This document shows positions 25,972-35,494 of a DNA stretch of 64,000 nt, one piece after another. The DNA is from JBDIBB01 sp039812685 (GTDB taxonomy: Bacteria; Acidobacteriota; Vicinamibacteria; Vicinamibacterales; JAFNAJ01), in contig JBDIBB010000001.1 of NCBI GenBank assembly GCA_039812685.1, forward strand, positions 51,500 to 115,499. Reading direction: 5' to 3'. The position numbers were made by a program, and so were the translations under genes. The notes under the pieces are model-generated. The model was not told the DNA's origin. It ran no database searches and worked only from the letters and a program-made list of their open reading frames with translations. Each line of letters opens with the position of its first letter. The stretch's first letter is position 1.

Positions 25972-26802
25972 ATGCGTCTGATTCGACGAACCCTGTTCGC
26001 GCTGTGCGGCGCGGTGATACTGGCCTGCACGGCGGCACCGGCCTCGGGCCAGTACCTCCGCTCCGCCAGCGACCCGGCAACCGGGGAACGCTACAACATC
26101 GAGTTGTCCGGCGGCTTCTGGTCGCCCACGGTCCAGGGGATCATCTCGAGCGAATCGCTCGGCATCGCGGGCACCGACATCGACTTCGTCGACGATCTGG
26201 GCTTCCTCGACACCCGCTTCCCGGAATTCCGCGCCGTCCTGCGTCCGGGGAAGAAGCACAAGTTCCGCGCGGCCTACGTGCCCATCAAGTACGAGGCCGA
26301 GTCCACCTTGCGGCGCAACGTCGTGTTCAACGGGATCGTGTTCCCCGTGGCCGTGCCGGTACGCTCCACCCTCGACTGGAAGGCGTGGCGCCTCGGGTAC
26401 GAGTACGACTTCATCTACCGCGACCGCGGATTTCTCGGCGTGGTGCTGGAGGCCAAGTACACCAACGTCGATGCCCGGCTCGAGAACGTCTTCTCCACCG
26501 AGTTCACGAGCGTGAAGGCGCCGATCCCGGCCGTGGGGCTCATCGGTCGCGGCTACGTGTTCCCCAACGTGTCGGTCACGGGAGAGTTCACCGGCTTCAA
26601 GCTGCCCGGCAGCATCGCCAACCTCGACGAGAACGACACGGGCAGCTATTACGACTTCGACGTCTACGGCACGCTGAACTTCACCAACAACGTCGGCGTG
26701 ATGGCCGGCTACCGGCGCCTCACCGTCAACTACCGCATCGACGACGACTACGGGGACTTCCAGTTGAAGGGCTTCTACCTGCAGGGCGTCGTCCGGTTCT
26801 AG
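25972..26802 (+). CDS. Outer-membrane beta-barrel-like protein
   Basis: A 276-residue protein with a signal peptide (cleavage likely after PASG or ASGQ) and alternating aromatic/polar strands throughout (RWKAW-, YEYDF-, YTNVDARL- and TNNVGVMAGYRRL-like segments). It ends in VVRF, a terminal Phe typical of BAM-inserted barrels. No specific family is recognised. Alternatives include a small porin or an OmpW-like protein. It is divergent from the ABC exporter and convergent, 19 bases apart, with the large membrane gene. Confidence 0.75.
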   Translation: MRLIRRTLFALCGAVILACTAAPASGQYLRSASDPATGERYNIELSGGFWSPTVQGIISSESLGIAGTDIDFVDDLGFLDTRFPEFRAVLRPGKKHKFRAAYVPIKYEAESTLRRNVVFNGIVFPVAVPVRSTLDWKAWRLGYEYDFIYRDRGFLGVVLEAKYTNVDARLENVFSTEFTSVKAPIPAVGLIGRGYVFPNVSVTGEFTGFKLPGSIANLDENDTGSYYDFDVYGTLNFTNNVGVMAGYRRLTVNYRIDDDYGDFQLKGFYLQGVVRF

Positions 26803-26821
26803 CAGTCCGCGCCACCGGCCG

Positions 26822-29515
26822 CTACCGGAACTCGATCCACACGCCGAGCCGGCGCAGGTCCTGCGACGCCGGATCCACGTCGGCCGGCCTGAACGCCTCG
26901 GCGGTGCGCACCTCGAGCACCCGCTCGCGCGCGCCAGCGGACCACGGCCACTCGACCGACGCCTCCTGCCCCGGCAGCAGCGACAACTGCTCGCGCCAGC
27001 CGCCAGAGGCCAGCTCCACCACGTTGGGCCGCGGCCCGTTCCGGAGGAAGATCGCCACGCCCGAGGCGCCGGCCCGGCGCGGCCTCACCACCACCGGTAC
27101 GGCTCCCGCCTTGAACCAGATGCCGTCGCGCTCGGCGTACTGCCCGTCGGTCGTGAAGAACACGTCGGCCCCGGAGTAGCGTCGCGCGAGGATCGCCGCA
27201 TCGCGCAGCGGTTGCTCGGCTGGCGGCCTCAGCCGCAGCGGCGTCACAGTGGCGCCGGTCGCCGTCGAATCCTCACCGGCGGCAACCGTCACCGCCTCGA
27301 CGCCAACGGGCCAGGCGACGTCGAAGAAGCGCCTCCGATCGCGTTCACCGGCCAGCCCTGGCAGATCATGGTCGGCGAGCACGCCGCCGCGACCCACCTC
27401 GAGCCGTACGCGGCCCGACGCGGGTTCGGTGCTGCTCACCTTCACGCGATAGTCGCCAGCCGGCAGCCCGGCGATCGCCGTCAGTGGGGCTCCCGGGTCG
27501 TGTCCGCGCGACATCGTCCGCAGTTCGAGCAGCGGGAGCAACTGCGCAACAGGTGCCGGCCCGGCCCGGCGGCGTCGCCCGTCGACCTCGAATCGCTGGA
27601 ACGATACGCCCACGCCATCCAGCCATGCCGCGTCGAGCAGGGCGCGGCGCGACGCATCGGGCCTCAGCGCGTCGACGCCGCGGATCGCCCACGTCGCATC
27701 CATGGCGAGGCTGGCCGCCAGCACCGCGAGCGGAACCGCGCACGCCGCGACGGCCGCCACGCTGCGCGCCAGCGCGCGGAGCGCCAGCCACCAGCCTGCC
27801 AGCGCCAGCCCCCACAATGCCGCCTGGCCGGTCGCGACGAGCGGGCCATCGCGCAGCACGCTGGGCAGCGCCATCGACAGATCGACGGCGCGCGTCGCCC
27901 ACTCCTGGAACGGACCGTAGGAGGCTCGCGTCGTGAAGGTGAGCAGCCCCAGCCCACCGTGGCTCATCGCGACGGTGAACACCGCCGACAGCACCAGCAG
28001 CCCGAGCCACACCCCGCGGTCGGCCGCGCGCCGCCCGTCCCCCCAGGCCACGGCGGCCGGCAGCGCCGCAAGCCACAGCACCGGCACGAGGAAGCGTGCG
28101 GGCGCGCTCGTCCCGCCCCACCACATGTGGTACGAGGCCGTGATCAGGACATACGGGACGGCCGTCATCGCCAGCATGGCTGCGAGCGCGCGCGGGGGTG
28201 GAACTTCGTTCGACGGTGGCACGTCGCCGGGGCGCCTGGGCGCGAAGACAAGGATGAGCGTCCCGACGATGGCCACGATCAGGGCAGGCGCGGTCGAGAA
28301 GGCGCCGAACTGCTGGTCGAAGAGCAGGCCCGGGACGCCGCGCAGGATGTTCTGCCAGGACGTCTGCGTGTAGCCGCCGTACGGCGCCGACGGGTCGAAG
28401 GTGCCATAGATGACGCGGAAGAATGCGAACCACGCGGCGGCCGACACCGCGGGCGCGACGAGGAACGCGCCCAGCCTGGCGGCGAGAGCGCTGCGCGGCG
28501 CACACCGCCACGTGCGCGCGAGGATGGCCAGGGCGAGCCCCGCGGCGATGAGCACGTTGCGCGTGTGGAGCCACGGCAGCAGAGCGAGTGCGACACCGCC
28601 GGCCACCAGCGGCCATCGCGCCGGCCGCGCCGCACGCACGAAGGCGAACACCCCGACGAGCGCCAGCACGCCAGAGACGCCGTCCGGATAGATCGTGTGG
28701 GCGTGGGCGACGATCGGAATCGCCGTGACGAGCACGGCCCAGCCGAACCAGGCCGCGCCCGCCTCCCTGGTGGTTTCCCAGGCGAGGCGCCAGGCGAGCG
28801 CCGTACCGAGGGCGCAGGTGACGAGCAGGAAGAGCACCGCCCCGCGGTAACCGCCCAGGAGAAACGCGGGGGCCACCAGCGCCGACACACCGGGGGCGTG
28901 AATCGAGTAAATCTGCCGGTCCGTGCCCCGGCGCAGGTAGTCCGGTCGCAACTCGCCCGGGAAATAGGCGAGGTAATCGAGTTGCTGGTGGTTGTTCTCG
29001 ATGCGCAGGTCGCCGTCGGCGAGCAGGCTCTGGGTGATGATCAGATAGTGCGGCTCGTCACCACCGGGCAGCCATGCCGCCGATCCGCCCCACGCGAATC
29101 CGAAGGTCGCCGCTGCCAGCGCCGCCGCCAGCCAGGGAGCGCGCGAGGGCGCCCCCACCCAGCCGCGCCAGCGCGAAGGAAACGGCAGTGGCCCGGAGGC
29201 GACCACCGCCATCAGAATGCCAGCCCAGACCATTGCCGCCAGCAGGCCCTGCCAGGCAAGCCATGAGGCCGGGACAGCGCCAGGTACCCACGGCAGCCCG
29301 CACAGCAGGCCGCCGGGCAGCGGCCACGCGCGGACGCGCCATCCGAAGACCAGCGCCAGGAAGAAGGCGGTGAGCAGGCCGAGCACCCACCACGGCGGAA
29401 GGACACCGATGCGCGACGATGCGATGACGCCCGGGGCAATTGCCGTCGCCCCGAGCGCCAGCCACGCCCCGATGGCACCGCCGATCGCGGCCGCGGCCCG
29501 CACGGTCAGACGCAT
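26822..29515 (-). CDS. Large polytopic membrane protein, GT-C glycosyltransferase-like
   Basis: An 897-residue protein with about 12 or more hydrophobic helices over residues 1-640 and a soluble beta-rich tail (about 650-897). An early periplasmic loop has GGDEPHYLIITQSLL, which resembles the acidic motif after the first helices in GT-C enzymes of the GT39/PMT type that use lipid-linked sugars. A second loop reads IYSIHAPGVSAL. The donor and acceptor are unknown. It is divergent from two paralogous membrane genes; TAGCAT lies 9 bases before the ATG. Confidence 0.75.
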   Translation of the reverse strand: MRLTVRAAAAIGGAIGAWLALGATAIAPGVIASSRIGVLPPWWVLGLLTAFFLALVFGWRVRAWPLPGGLLCGLPWVPGAVPASWLAWQGLLAAMVWAGILMAVVASGPLPFPSRWRGWVGAPSRAPWLAAALAAATFGFAWGGSAAWLPGGDEPHYLIITQSLLADGDLRIENNHQQLDYLAYFPGELRPDYLRRGTDRQIYSIHAPGVSALVAPAFLLGGYRGAVLFLLVTCALGTALAWRLAWETTREAGAAWFGWAVLVTAIPIVAHAHTIYPDGVSGVLALVGVFAFVRAARPARWPLVAGGVALALLPWLHTRNVLIAAGLALAILARTWRCAPRSALAARLGAFLVAPAVSAAAWFAFFRVIYGTFDPSAPYGGYTQTSWQNILRGVPGLLFDQQFGAFSTAPALIVAIVGTLILVFAPRRPGDVPPSNEVPPPRALAAMLAMTAVPYVLITASYHMWWGGTSAPARFLVPVLWLAALPAAVAWGDGRRAADRGVWLGLLVLSAVFTVAMSHGGLGLLTFTTRASYGPFQEWATRAVDLSMALPSVLRDGPLVATGQAALWGLALAGWWLALRALARSVAAVAACAVPLAVLAASLAMDATWAIRGVDALRPDASRRALLDAAWLDGVGVSFQRFEVDGRRRRAGPAPVAQLLPLLELRTMSRGHDPGAPLTAIAGLPAGDYRVKVSSTEPASGRVRLEVGRGGVLADHDLPGLAGERDRRRFFDVAWPVGVEAVTVAAGEDSTATGATVTPLRLRPPAEQPLRDAAILARRYSGADVFFTTDGQYAERDGIWFKAGAVPVVVRPRRAGASGVAIFLRNGPRPNVVELASGGWREQLSLLPGQEASVEWPWSAGARERVLEVRTAEAFRPADVDPASQDLRRLGVWIEFR

Positions 29516-29524
29516 CGGCGGCGT

Positions 29525-29530
29525 ATGCTA
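29525..29530 (-). promoter_or_regulatory. TANNNT box 9 nt before the 897-residue membrane protein
   Basis: TAGCAT on the minus strand, 9 bases before the ATG at 29515. It overlaps a plus-strand TATGCT (29524-29529) that would serve the divergent gene at 29543, so one 7-base block may drive both directions. Confidence 0.4.
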
Positions 29531-29542
29531 CCATGCGCGCCG

Positions 29543-31207
29543 ATGTCCCGCCCGGTTCACGCCGCGATGCTGCTGATCGCCGCGGCCGGACTGGCCGTGG
29601 TCCTCACGTGGCCGCTCGCGCCGGGCCTTGCGACGCGCGCGCGTGTGAACACGGGCGACGGGCTCTTCAGCCTGTGGGTCACCAACTGGGTGGCCCGGAC
29701 CCTGGTAGCCCAGCCGTCGGATCTCTTCGACGCCAACATCTTCTATCCGCATCGCAACACCCTCGCCTATTCGGAGGCGAACATCGTCGCGGGCGCGCTG
29801 GGCGCGCCGGTCTACATGGCGACGAAGCAACCGGTGCTGACCCACAACACCGTGGTGCTGCTGGCCTTCGTCTTGTCGATGCTGACCGCTCACGCGCTGG
29901 TGCGGTACCTCAGTGGATCACGCGCCGCGGGCTGGGCCGCGGGGGTGGCCTTCGCCTACTGCCCGTTCATCTTCGCGCGGACGGCGCACATCCAGTTGCT
30001 GATGTCATGGGGCCTGCCGCTGTCGCTGCTCGCGTTCCATCGCCTGATCGATCGGCCTGGTCCGTGGCGCGGCGCGGTGCTGGGCCTTTCGCTGGCCGTC
30101 ACGGCCCTGGCCTGCGCCTATTACGGCGTGTTCGCGGCCCTGATCGTGGGGTTCGGGACGATCTACTTCGCCGCGGCGCGCGGCCTGTGGCGCTCGCCGC
30201 GATACGTGATCGGCATCGCGACGGGCGCGGTGGTCTCGATGGGGGCCGTCCTGCCGTTGTTCCTGCCCTTCCGCGCCGTGCAGCGCGAACTCGGTTTCAC
30301 GCGCACGATCGAGGACGCGGCGATGTACTCCGCCAACTGGCAGGCCTGGCTCACATCCGCGGCGTGGGCGCACCGCTGGTGGCTGCCCTGGCTCGAAGGA
30401 TCGAGCGAGGTGCTGTTCCCGGGCGCAATCGCCACGGTACTGGGCCTGGCGGGACTCGCCCTCGCCTGGCGTGTCAGCGCGTACCCCGGTGAGGCCTCCG
30501 CGCCCGACGGGACCGGTCGCCGGCAGGTCGCAGGCTTCTACACGCTGGTGGGCCTCATCGCCTTCTGGGCGTCGTTCGGGCCCGCCGCCGGGCTCTACAC
30601 GGCGCTGTTCCACGCCATCCCGGTTTTCTCGTTCCTGCGGGCGCCGGCGCGCTTCGGCCTGGTCATCGTCACCGTGCTGGTCGTGGGCATGGGCTTCACG
30701 GTGCGGTGGATCGCGGGCCGCTGGCCGCGGGCGAGCCGGTGGGTCGGCATCGCGCTGCCTCTTGCTCTGGCCGCCGAACTGGCCTCGGTGCCGCTGGCGC
30801 TGCCCACCGTGGCGCCCCCCAACGTCGCGTACCGCATGCTCGCCACGCTGCGCCCCGGCCCGGTCGTCGAACTGCCCTTCTTCTACCAGCGATCGGACTT
30901 CCCCCGGCACGCGCTGTACATGTTCAACTCCACCTACCATTGGCAGCCGCTCATCAACGGCTACAGCGATCACATCCCGCAGGACTTCCGCGACATGGTG
31001 ATCCCGCTGTCCTCGTTCCCCACCCGGGAGAGCTTCTGGCTTCTCGAGGCCCGCCGTACGCGCTACGCCATCTTCCACCTGAACCTCTACGACCGGCGCA
31101 GCCGCGAGAAGCTGATGGAACGTCTGCAGCAATACGAGGCCTTCCTGACGCCGCTCAGCCGCGAAGACGACGTGTGGCTGTTCGAGATCAGCGCCTGGCC
31201 GCGTTAG
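29543..31207 (+). CDS. Polytopic membrane protein, GT-C-like (paralogue 1)
   Basis: A 554-residue membrane protein with about ten or more helices in residues 5-400 and a soluble C-terminal part. Characteristic loops: SDLFDANIFYPHRNTLAYSE (about 60-79), MYSANWQAWLTS and INGYSDHIPQDFRDM. The next gene shares all three, so they are tandem paralogues. The acidic residue in the first loop suggests a GT-C glycosyltransferase or oligosaccharide transferase-like role, unproven. The ATG at 29543 is preferred over 29525 because it gives a clean positive-then-hydrophobic start. Confidence 0.75.
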   Translation: MSRPVHAAMLLIAAAGLAVVLTWPLAPGLATRARVNTGDGLFSLWVTNWVARTLVAQPSDLFDANIFYPHRNTLAYSEANIVAGALGAPVYMATKQPVLTHNTVVLLAFVLSMLTAHALVRYLSGSRAAGWAAGVAFAYCPFIFARTAHIQLLMSWGLPLSLLAFHRLIDRPGPWRGAVLGLSLAVTALACAYYGVFAALIVGFGTIYFAAARGLWRSPRYVIGIATGAVVSMGAVLPLFLPFRAVQRELGFTRTIEDAAMYSANWQAWLTSAAWAHRWWLPWLEGSSEVLFPGAIATVLGLAGLALAWRVSAYPGEASAPDGTGRRQVAGFYTLVGLIAFWASFGPAAGLYTALFHAIPVFSFLRAPARFGLVIVTVLVVGMGFTVRWIAGRWPRASRWVGIALPLALAAELASVPLALPTVAPPNVAYRMLATLRPGPVVELPFFYQRSDFPRHALYMFNSTYHWQPLINGYSDHIPQDFRDMVIPLSSFPTRESFWLLEARRTRYAIFHLNLYDRRSREKLMERLQQYEAFLTPLSREDDVWLFEISAWPR

Positions 31208-32778
31208 CGCTGTTCGTCGCGCTGACGGCAGCCCACACGTGGCCGCTGGCGAGCGCGCCGGGCACGCTCTCGCGCAACGACAACGCCGACGCGCAACTCA
31301 ACGCCTGGATCCTGGCGTGGGTGCCGCACGCCGTCGTCACCGATCCGCTGCACCTGTTCGACGCCAACATCTTCCACCCCGACCGCCACGTGCTGGCCTA
31401 CTCCGAGCACCTCTTCGTGCCCGCCATGATGGGCGCGCCGCTCACCTGGGCGGGCGCCTCGCCCGTGCTCGTCCACAACCTGGTGCTGCTCGCCGGGCTC
31501 GCGCTCACCGGCTGGGCCACGTGGTGGATGCTCTGGCGCTGGACGGGCGACTGGTGGGCCGCCGCGATCGGCGGCTGTCTCGCAGCCTTCAACGCCCACA
31601 CCCTCACGCGGATGGGACACGTCCAGGCGATGCACGTCGAGTTCCTGCCGCTCGCGCTGCTGGCCTTCGATCGGCTCGTCACCGCACCGGCGCCACGCCG
31701 CGGGATCGCCCTCGCGTGGTGGTTCACGCTGCAGTCGCTCTGCTCGCTCTACCTGATGGTGATGGCCGTGTTCGCGCTGGTGGCGGCTGCGCTGGCGCGG
31801 GCCGGCGAATGGGCCCGGCGCGATCGGGCGCGCGGGTTCCTGGCGTCGACACTGCTCGCGGCAACGCTGGCCGCAGCCCTTTGCCTGCCCTTCCTGTGGC
31901 CTTACGCGCAGGTGCACCGTGAGACGGGCCTGTCACGGCCGCTCGAGGAGGTGGCGCTCTACTCCGCCGACTGGCGCGACTACCTCACATCGGCTGGCAG
32001 GCTGCATTACGCGGCGTGGAGCCACCACTTCTTCCGCGCTGCCGATGCGCTCTTCCCCGGCATCACGGCGATGCTGCTGGCCGGCGTGGCTTTCTGCCGC
32101 GGCGTCGCCTGGCGCGATCCCAGGGCACGAATGCTCGCGGCGGCCGGCGTCCTGGGCGTCGTCCTCTCCTTCGGGGCGCGGCTGCCGGGCTACGGCTGGC
32201 TGCACGCGGCGTTTCCGCTGCTCCAGGGAACGCGCGCCACCTCCCGGTTCGGTTATCTCGGGCTGTTTGCCATCGCGGGACTGGCCGCCTATGGTCTGGC
32301 CGTCATACGCCGCGATCTGGCGTCCTCCCGCAGACGGACACTGGTTGCCGCCGTGGCACTCGTGCTGGTCACGGTCGAAGCGGCACGCGCGCCGATGGGG
32401 TATACGCCATTCGGTGGCATCGAGGCCATCTACACGAGGCTCGCCGGCCTGCCTGGCGCGGTGATCGCGGAATTCCCGTTCTACTCGCCGCACCGGATCG
32501 CCCGAAACGCTCCATACGTGCTCGCGTCGACCCTGCACTGGCGCCCGCTGGTCAACGGGTACAGCGGCGTGGTCCCGCCGAGCTACGTCGCGCACAACGA
32601 GCAGTTCCGGACCTTTCCGTCCGACGAGGCCGTCCAGGCCTTGCGCGATGCCGGCGTCACTCATGTGGTCGTGCACGTGGAGGACGACAGGCCGGACATC
32701 GCAGCCGAGATCGCGCGCCGCGGCGACCTGGACGTGTTCGCCAGCGCCGGCGGGATCGTGATCTACCGGCTGCGCTGA
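31174..32778 (+). CDS. Polytopic membrane protein, GT-C-like (paralogue 2)
   Basis: A membrane protein of about 534 residues, paralogous to its upstream neighbour: LHLFDANIFHPDRHVLAYSE, ALYSADWRDYLTSAGR and VNGYSGVVPPSYVAHNE match the same positions. Its frame has no ATG near the beginning; GTG at 31174 overlaps the previous gene by 34 bases and places the first transmembrane segment at about residue 9. A shorter start is possible. The two are surely cotranscribed. A C-terminal soluble domain of about 100 residues ends VIYRLR. Confidence 0.75.
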   Translation: MAVRDQRLAALALFVALTAAHTWPLASAPGTLSRNDNADAQLNAWILAWVPHAVVTDPLHLFDANIFHPDRHVLAYSEHLFVPAMMGAPLTWAGASPVLVHNLVLLAGLALTGWATWWMLWRWTGDWWAAAIGGCLAAFNAHTLTRMGHVQAMHVEFLPLALLAFDRLVTAPAPRRGIALAWWFTLQSLCSLYLMVMAVFALVAAALARAGEWARRDRARGFLASTLLAATLAAALCLPFLWPYAQVHRETGLSRPLEEVALYSADWRDYLTSAGRLHYAAWSHHFFRAADALFPGITAMLLAGVAFCRGVAWRDPRARMLAAAGVLGVVLSFGARLPGYGWLHAAFPLLQGTRATSRFGYLGLFAIAGLAAYGLAVIRRDLASSRRRTLVAAVALVLVTVEAARAPMGYTPFGGIEAIYTRLAGLPGAVIAEFPFYSPHRIARNAPYVLASTLHWRPLVNGYSGVVPPSYVAHNEQFRTFPSDEAVQALRDAGVTHVVVHVEDDRPDIAAEIARRGDLDVFASAGGIVIYRLR

Positions 32779-32781
32779 GGG

Positions 32782-32799
32782 CCGCGCCGGCTGGCGCGG
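32782..32799. terminator. Hairpin between convergent genes
   Basis: CCGCGCC-GGCT-GGCGCGG, a perfect 7-bp stem 3 bases after the stop of the plus-strand gene and 40 bases from the end of the minus-strand gene. No T-run follows, so termination is only suggested by position. Confidence 0.35.
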
Positions 32800-32839
32800 T
32801 TCGCGCGGCGATCCGCCGATCGGATCGATCGAGCGGCGT

Positions 32840-33526
32840 TCATCGCCGCCGTACCGGCGCTCGCGGCGCCGGCGCCGGGCGGTACTCCACCATCACGTTG
32901 CTCACGACGGCAATCGGACGGCCCGATGACGTGGCGACTTCCTCCCCGGTGAGCCTGCGCGTCACCAGGCGCTCGCCAAGCAGGCTCACCTCGGTGACGT
33001 CCTGCGGGATCTCGATCGCAATCGACTCGGTTCCCGTCGGCGCCACCGCCTTCACCCCGCCGGGCCCGGCCCCGCCGTCGACACGATCGACGAGATCGGC
33101 GGCCGTGCGGAACGACGAGTAGACGACGGCGCGCGACAGCAGGTCGTTCTTCATCGTCAGCACCCCGATCGTCGCCGTGTACTCGGCGTACGCCTCGCCG
33201 GCGCGCATCTGCTCCTCGGAGTAGGTGTGACGGTTGTGAAGATCGAAGGTCAGCGTCGCCGTGCCCCTGTGGGCCGGGATGGCCACGCGAACGCCCTCCG
33301 CGGGATCCCGTCCGATGAGCACGTCGCAGAACACCCGGCGCGTGGACACGCCGGTGCCCAGCGTGGCGGGGCACGTCACCTTCGCGGGCTCGCGCCTGGG
33401 AGTCGCGGGCTTCGCCGCCGGTTTCGGCGCAGGGCGCGCCGGGGCGGCTCGCCTCGACGCCTGGGCCTCGACGGCGGGCGGAGCCACGGCCAGCAGCAAC
33501 AGCAGCAAGACGGACACGCGACGCAT
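32840..33526 (-). CDS. Exported protein of unknown function
   Basis: A 228-residue protein: signal peptide (VSVLLLLLLAVAPPAVEA), an Ala/Pro/Lys/Arg-rich linker (about 22-55) and a compact beta-rich domain (about 58-215) with two cysteines (TCPATLGTG, VFCDVLIGRD) that may form a disulfide. I do not recognise the family. The start at 33526 is the first Met that opens a signal peptide; GATAAT lies 7 bases upstream, again leaderless-like. Convergent with the GT-C-like pair and divergent from the DUF438 operon. Confidence 0.7.
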   Translation of the reverse strand: MRRVSVLLLLLLAVAPPAVEAQASRRAAPARPAPKPAAKPATPRREPAKVTCPATLGTGVSTRRVFCDVLIGRDPAEGVRVAIPAHRGTATLTFDLHNRHTYSEEQMRAGEAYAEYTATIGVLTMKNDLLSRAVVYSSFRTAADLVDRVDGGAGPGGVKAVAPTGTESIAIEIPQDVTEVSLLGERLVTRRLTGEEVATSSGRPIAVVSNVMVEYRPAPAPRAPVRRR

Positions 33527-33614
33527 CCGCCGGATTATCCCATGATCGCCGTCATACGCCGGACGCTGGCCGGGATCTACCGTAGCCTCGACACCTCTCA
33601 TCCAGGGCCGCCGC

Positions 33615-34880
33615 ATGAGCGAACTGATCAACAACCGTCAGCACCGCATCGACGATCTCAAGCAGATCATCCTTCACCTCCACCGCGGCGAGTCGCCCGA
33701 TGCCGTGCGCGAGCGACTGGCGTCGATCGTCAGGGAGACCGACGCCACCGAGGTCGCCGCCATGGAGCAGCAGTTGATGGCCGACGGCATGTCGGTGGAC
33801 GAGGTGCGCTCGATGTGCGACCTCCACTCCCAGGTGCTGCGCGACGTCGTCAAGCCGATTCAGATCAGGATGCCGGTGCCGCCGGGACATCCGGTGGACA
33901 CCTTCCGCCGGGAGAACGCGGCCATCCGCGAGGCGGTGGCCGCGGCGCGAGCCGCATTCTCCGTCGTCGCAGGTGCCGCCTCGGCGGCCGATCTCCAGCC
34001 GGAGGCGCTCGAGGCATGCCGCGCCAGCGCCAATGCGCTCTTCGACATCGATCGGCACTACCGCCGCAAGGAAGACCTCGTCTTCCCCTTCCTGGAGAAG
34101 CATGGCATCGTCGGCCCCTCGAAGGTGATGTGGGCCAAGGACGACGAGGCGCGTGAGTTGATCTCGGCGCTCGGCGAGGCGCTGAGGGAGATCGACGCCG
34201 GGCTCGACGAGTGGAAACTCGTGCTGGCCACCGTCGGTGAGCAGGCGCTGTCGGCCGTCGAGGAGATGGTGTCAAAGGAAGAGATGATCCTGATCCCGAT
34301 GGCGCTGGACACGCTGACGCGGGAGGAATGGGGTGTCGTGTGGACCGAGTCACCGCGCATCGGCTGGTGCCTCGTCGAGCCGCGGACCGGCTACACCCCT
34401 CCCGAGGGCAGCGCGCCGGCCAACCCGCTCCAGGTACCGGGGCAGCGGGCGCTCATCCTGCCCACCGGCCACCTGACCATCGAGCAGTTGCAGGCGCTCT
34501 TCCAGATGCTGCCGCTCGACCTGACGTTCGTCGATCACGAGGACCGCGTGGCGTTCTTCTCCGAGGGACCCCACCGCGTGTTCGCGCGCAGCAAGGCGAT
34601 CATCGGACGCAAGGTACAGCATTGCCACCCGCCGCGCAGCGTCGACATCGTCGATCGCATCCTCGGCGACTTCAGGTCCGGCGCACAGGACACCGCGGAG
34701 TTCTGGATCGACTTCCGGGGCCGCTTCGTGCACGTCCGCTACTTCGCGGTCCGCGACGCGGCGCGCACCTACCTCGGGTGCCTCGAGGTGACGCAGGACG
34801 TCACCGCGATCCGGGCACTGCAGGGCGAGCGCCGCCTGTTACAGTACGACACGCCGCAGCCTGGGGAAGCACGCGCATGA
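33615..34880 (+). CDS. DUF438 / hemerythrin-like / PAS protein
   Basis: A cytoplasmic 421-residue protein: DUF438 (about 1-78, ending GMSVDEVRSMCDLHSQV), a hemerythrin-like four-helix domain (about 90-225, with PPGHPVDTFRREN, DIDRHYRRKEDLVFPFLEKH and the following MWAKDDE) and a PAS domain (about 285-405, DLTFVDHEDRVAFFSEG). The family is typical of anaerobes and is thought to sense or handle O2 or NO through a di-iron or haem centre; this is family knowledge, not proved. It overlaps its partner gene by 4 bases (ATGA). Confidence 0.88.
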   Translation: MSELINNRQHRIDDLKQIILHLHRGESPDAVRERLASIVRETDATEVAAMEQQLMADGMSVDEVRSMCDLHSQVLRDVVKPIQIRMPVPPGHPVDTFRRENAAIREAVAAARAAFSVVAGAASAADLQPEALEACRASANALFDIDRHYRRKEDLVFPFLEKHGIVGPSKVMWAKDDEARELISALGEALREIDAGLDEWKLVLATVGEQALSAVEEMVSKEEMILIPMALDTLTREEWGVVWTESPRIGWCLVEPRTGYTPPEGSAPANPLQVPGQRALILPTGHLTIEQLQALFQMLPLDLTFVDHEDRVAFFSEGPHRVFARSKAIIGRKVQHCHPPRSVDIVDRILGDFRSGAQDTAEFWIDFRGRFVHVRYFAVRDAARTYLGCLEVTQDVTAIRALQGERRLLQYDTPQPGEARA

Positions 34881-35458
34881 ACAGGCCCACCAGGCCCGCG
34901 ATCACGCCCGAGACGAAGGTGGGCGACCTGCTGGCGGCGTATCCCGAACTGGAGCCCGTCCTGATCGCACAGGCTCCTGCCTTCGCGAACCTGAGGAACC
35001 CCATCCTCCGGAAGACCGTGGCGCGAGTGGCGACGCTCGCCGCGGCCGCGCGAGTGGGCGGGCTGGAGCCGCGCTCGCTCGTGCGGGCGCTGCGCACGGC
35101 GGCCGGACAGGATGCCGGCGAGGCCGCCCCCGGGCAGGGTGAGACCGGTGAGGCCCTGCGGAGACCGGACTGGTATCACGAGGATCTGGTGGTGGAACGG
35201 GTGGAGGCGGACCTGGTGCTGGCACGCGGCGATCATCCGCTCGGCGTTATCAGCCAGGCCACGAGGCGACTGACCGGGCCGCACATCCTCGCCATCGACA
35301 GCACCTTCCTGCCGGCGCCGCTGATCGATGCCCTGCGGCAGCAAGGCTTTGAAGTGCAGTCGTTCCAGGCCGGGCCAGCAGCGTACCGCACCTGCGTTCG
35401 GCGCGGACTCGCCCTGGGAGGAGATCGCAGCCTCGCCCCGCCCGGATGCGGCCGCTGA
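34877..35458 (+). CDS. DUF1858 and DUF2249 domain protein
   Basis: A 193-residue protein with an N-terminal DUF1858-like domain (ITPETKVGDLLAAYPELEPV, about 9-75, as in the ScdA/Ric N terminus). An Ala/Gly-rich linker is followed by a domain resembling DUF2249 (about 100-170), although the usual DxR start is replaced. Coupled to the DUF438 gene, which suggests a joint role in iron-sulfur or nitrosative/oxygen stress. Genes with these domains often co-occur with hybrid cluster protein or nitrite metabolism, none of which is visible here. The last residues are low complexity. Confidence 0.75.
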   Translation: MNRPTRPAITPETKVGDLLAAYPELEPVLIAQAPAFANLRNPILRKTVARVATLAAAARVGGLEPRSLVRALRTAAGQDAGEAAPGQGETGEALRRPDWYHEDLVVERVEADLVLARGDHPLGVISQATRRLTGPHILAIDSTFLPAPLIDALRQQGFEVQSFQAGPAAYRTCVRRGLALGGDRSLAPPGCGR

Positions 35459-35494
35459 CGCCGGGGTTCGCGGTCTGCCCGGGGATCGCGGGCG

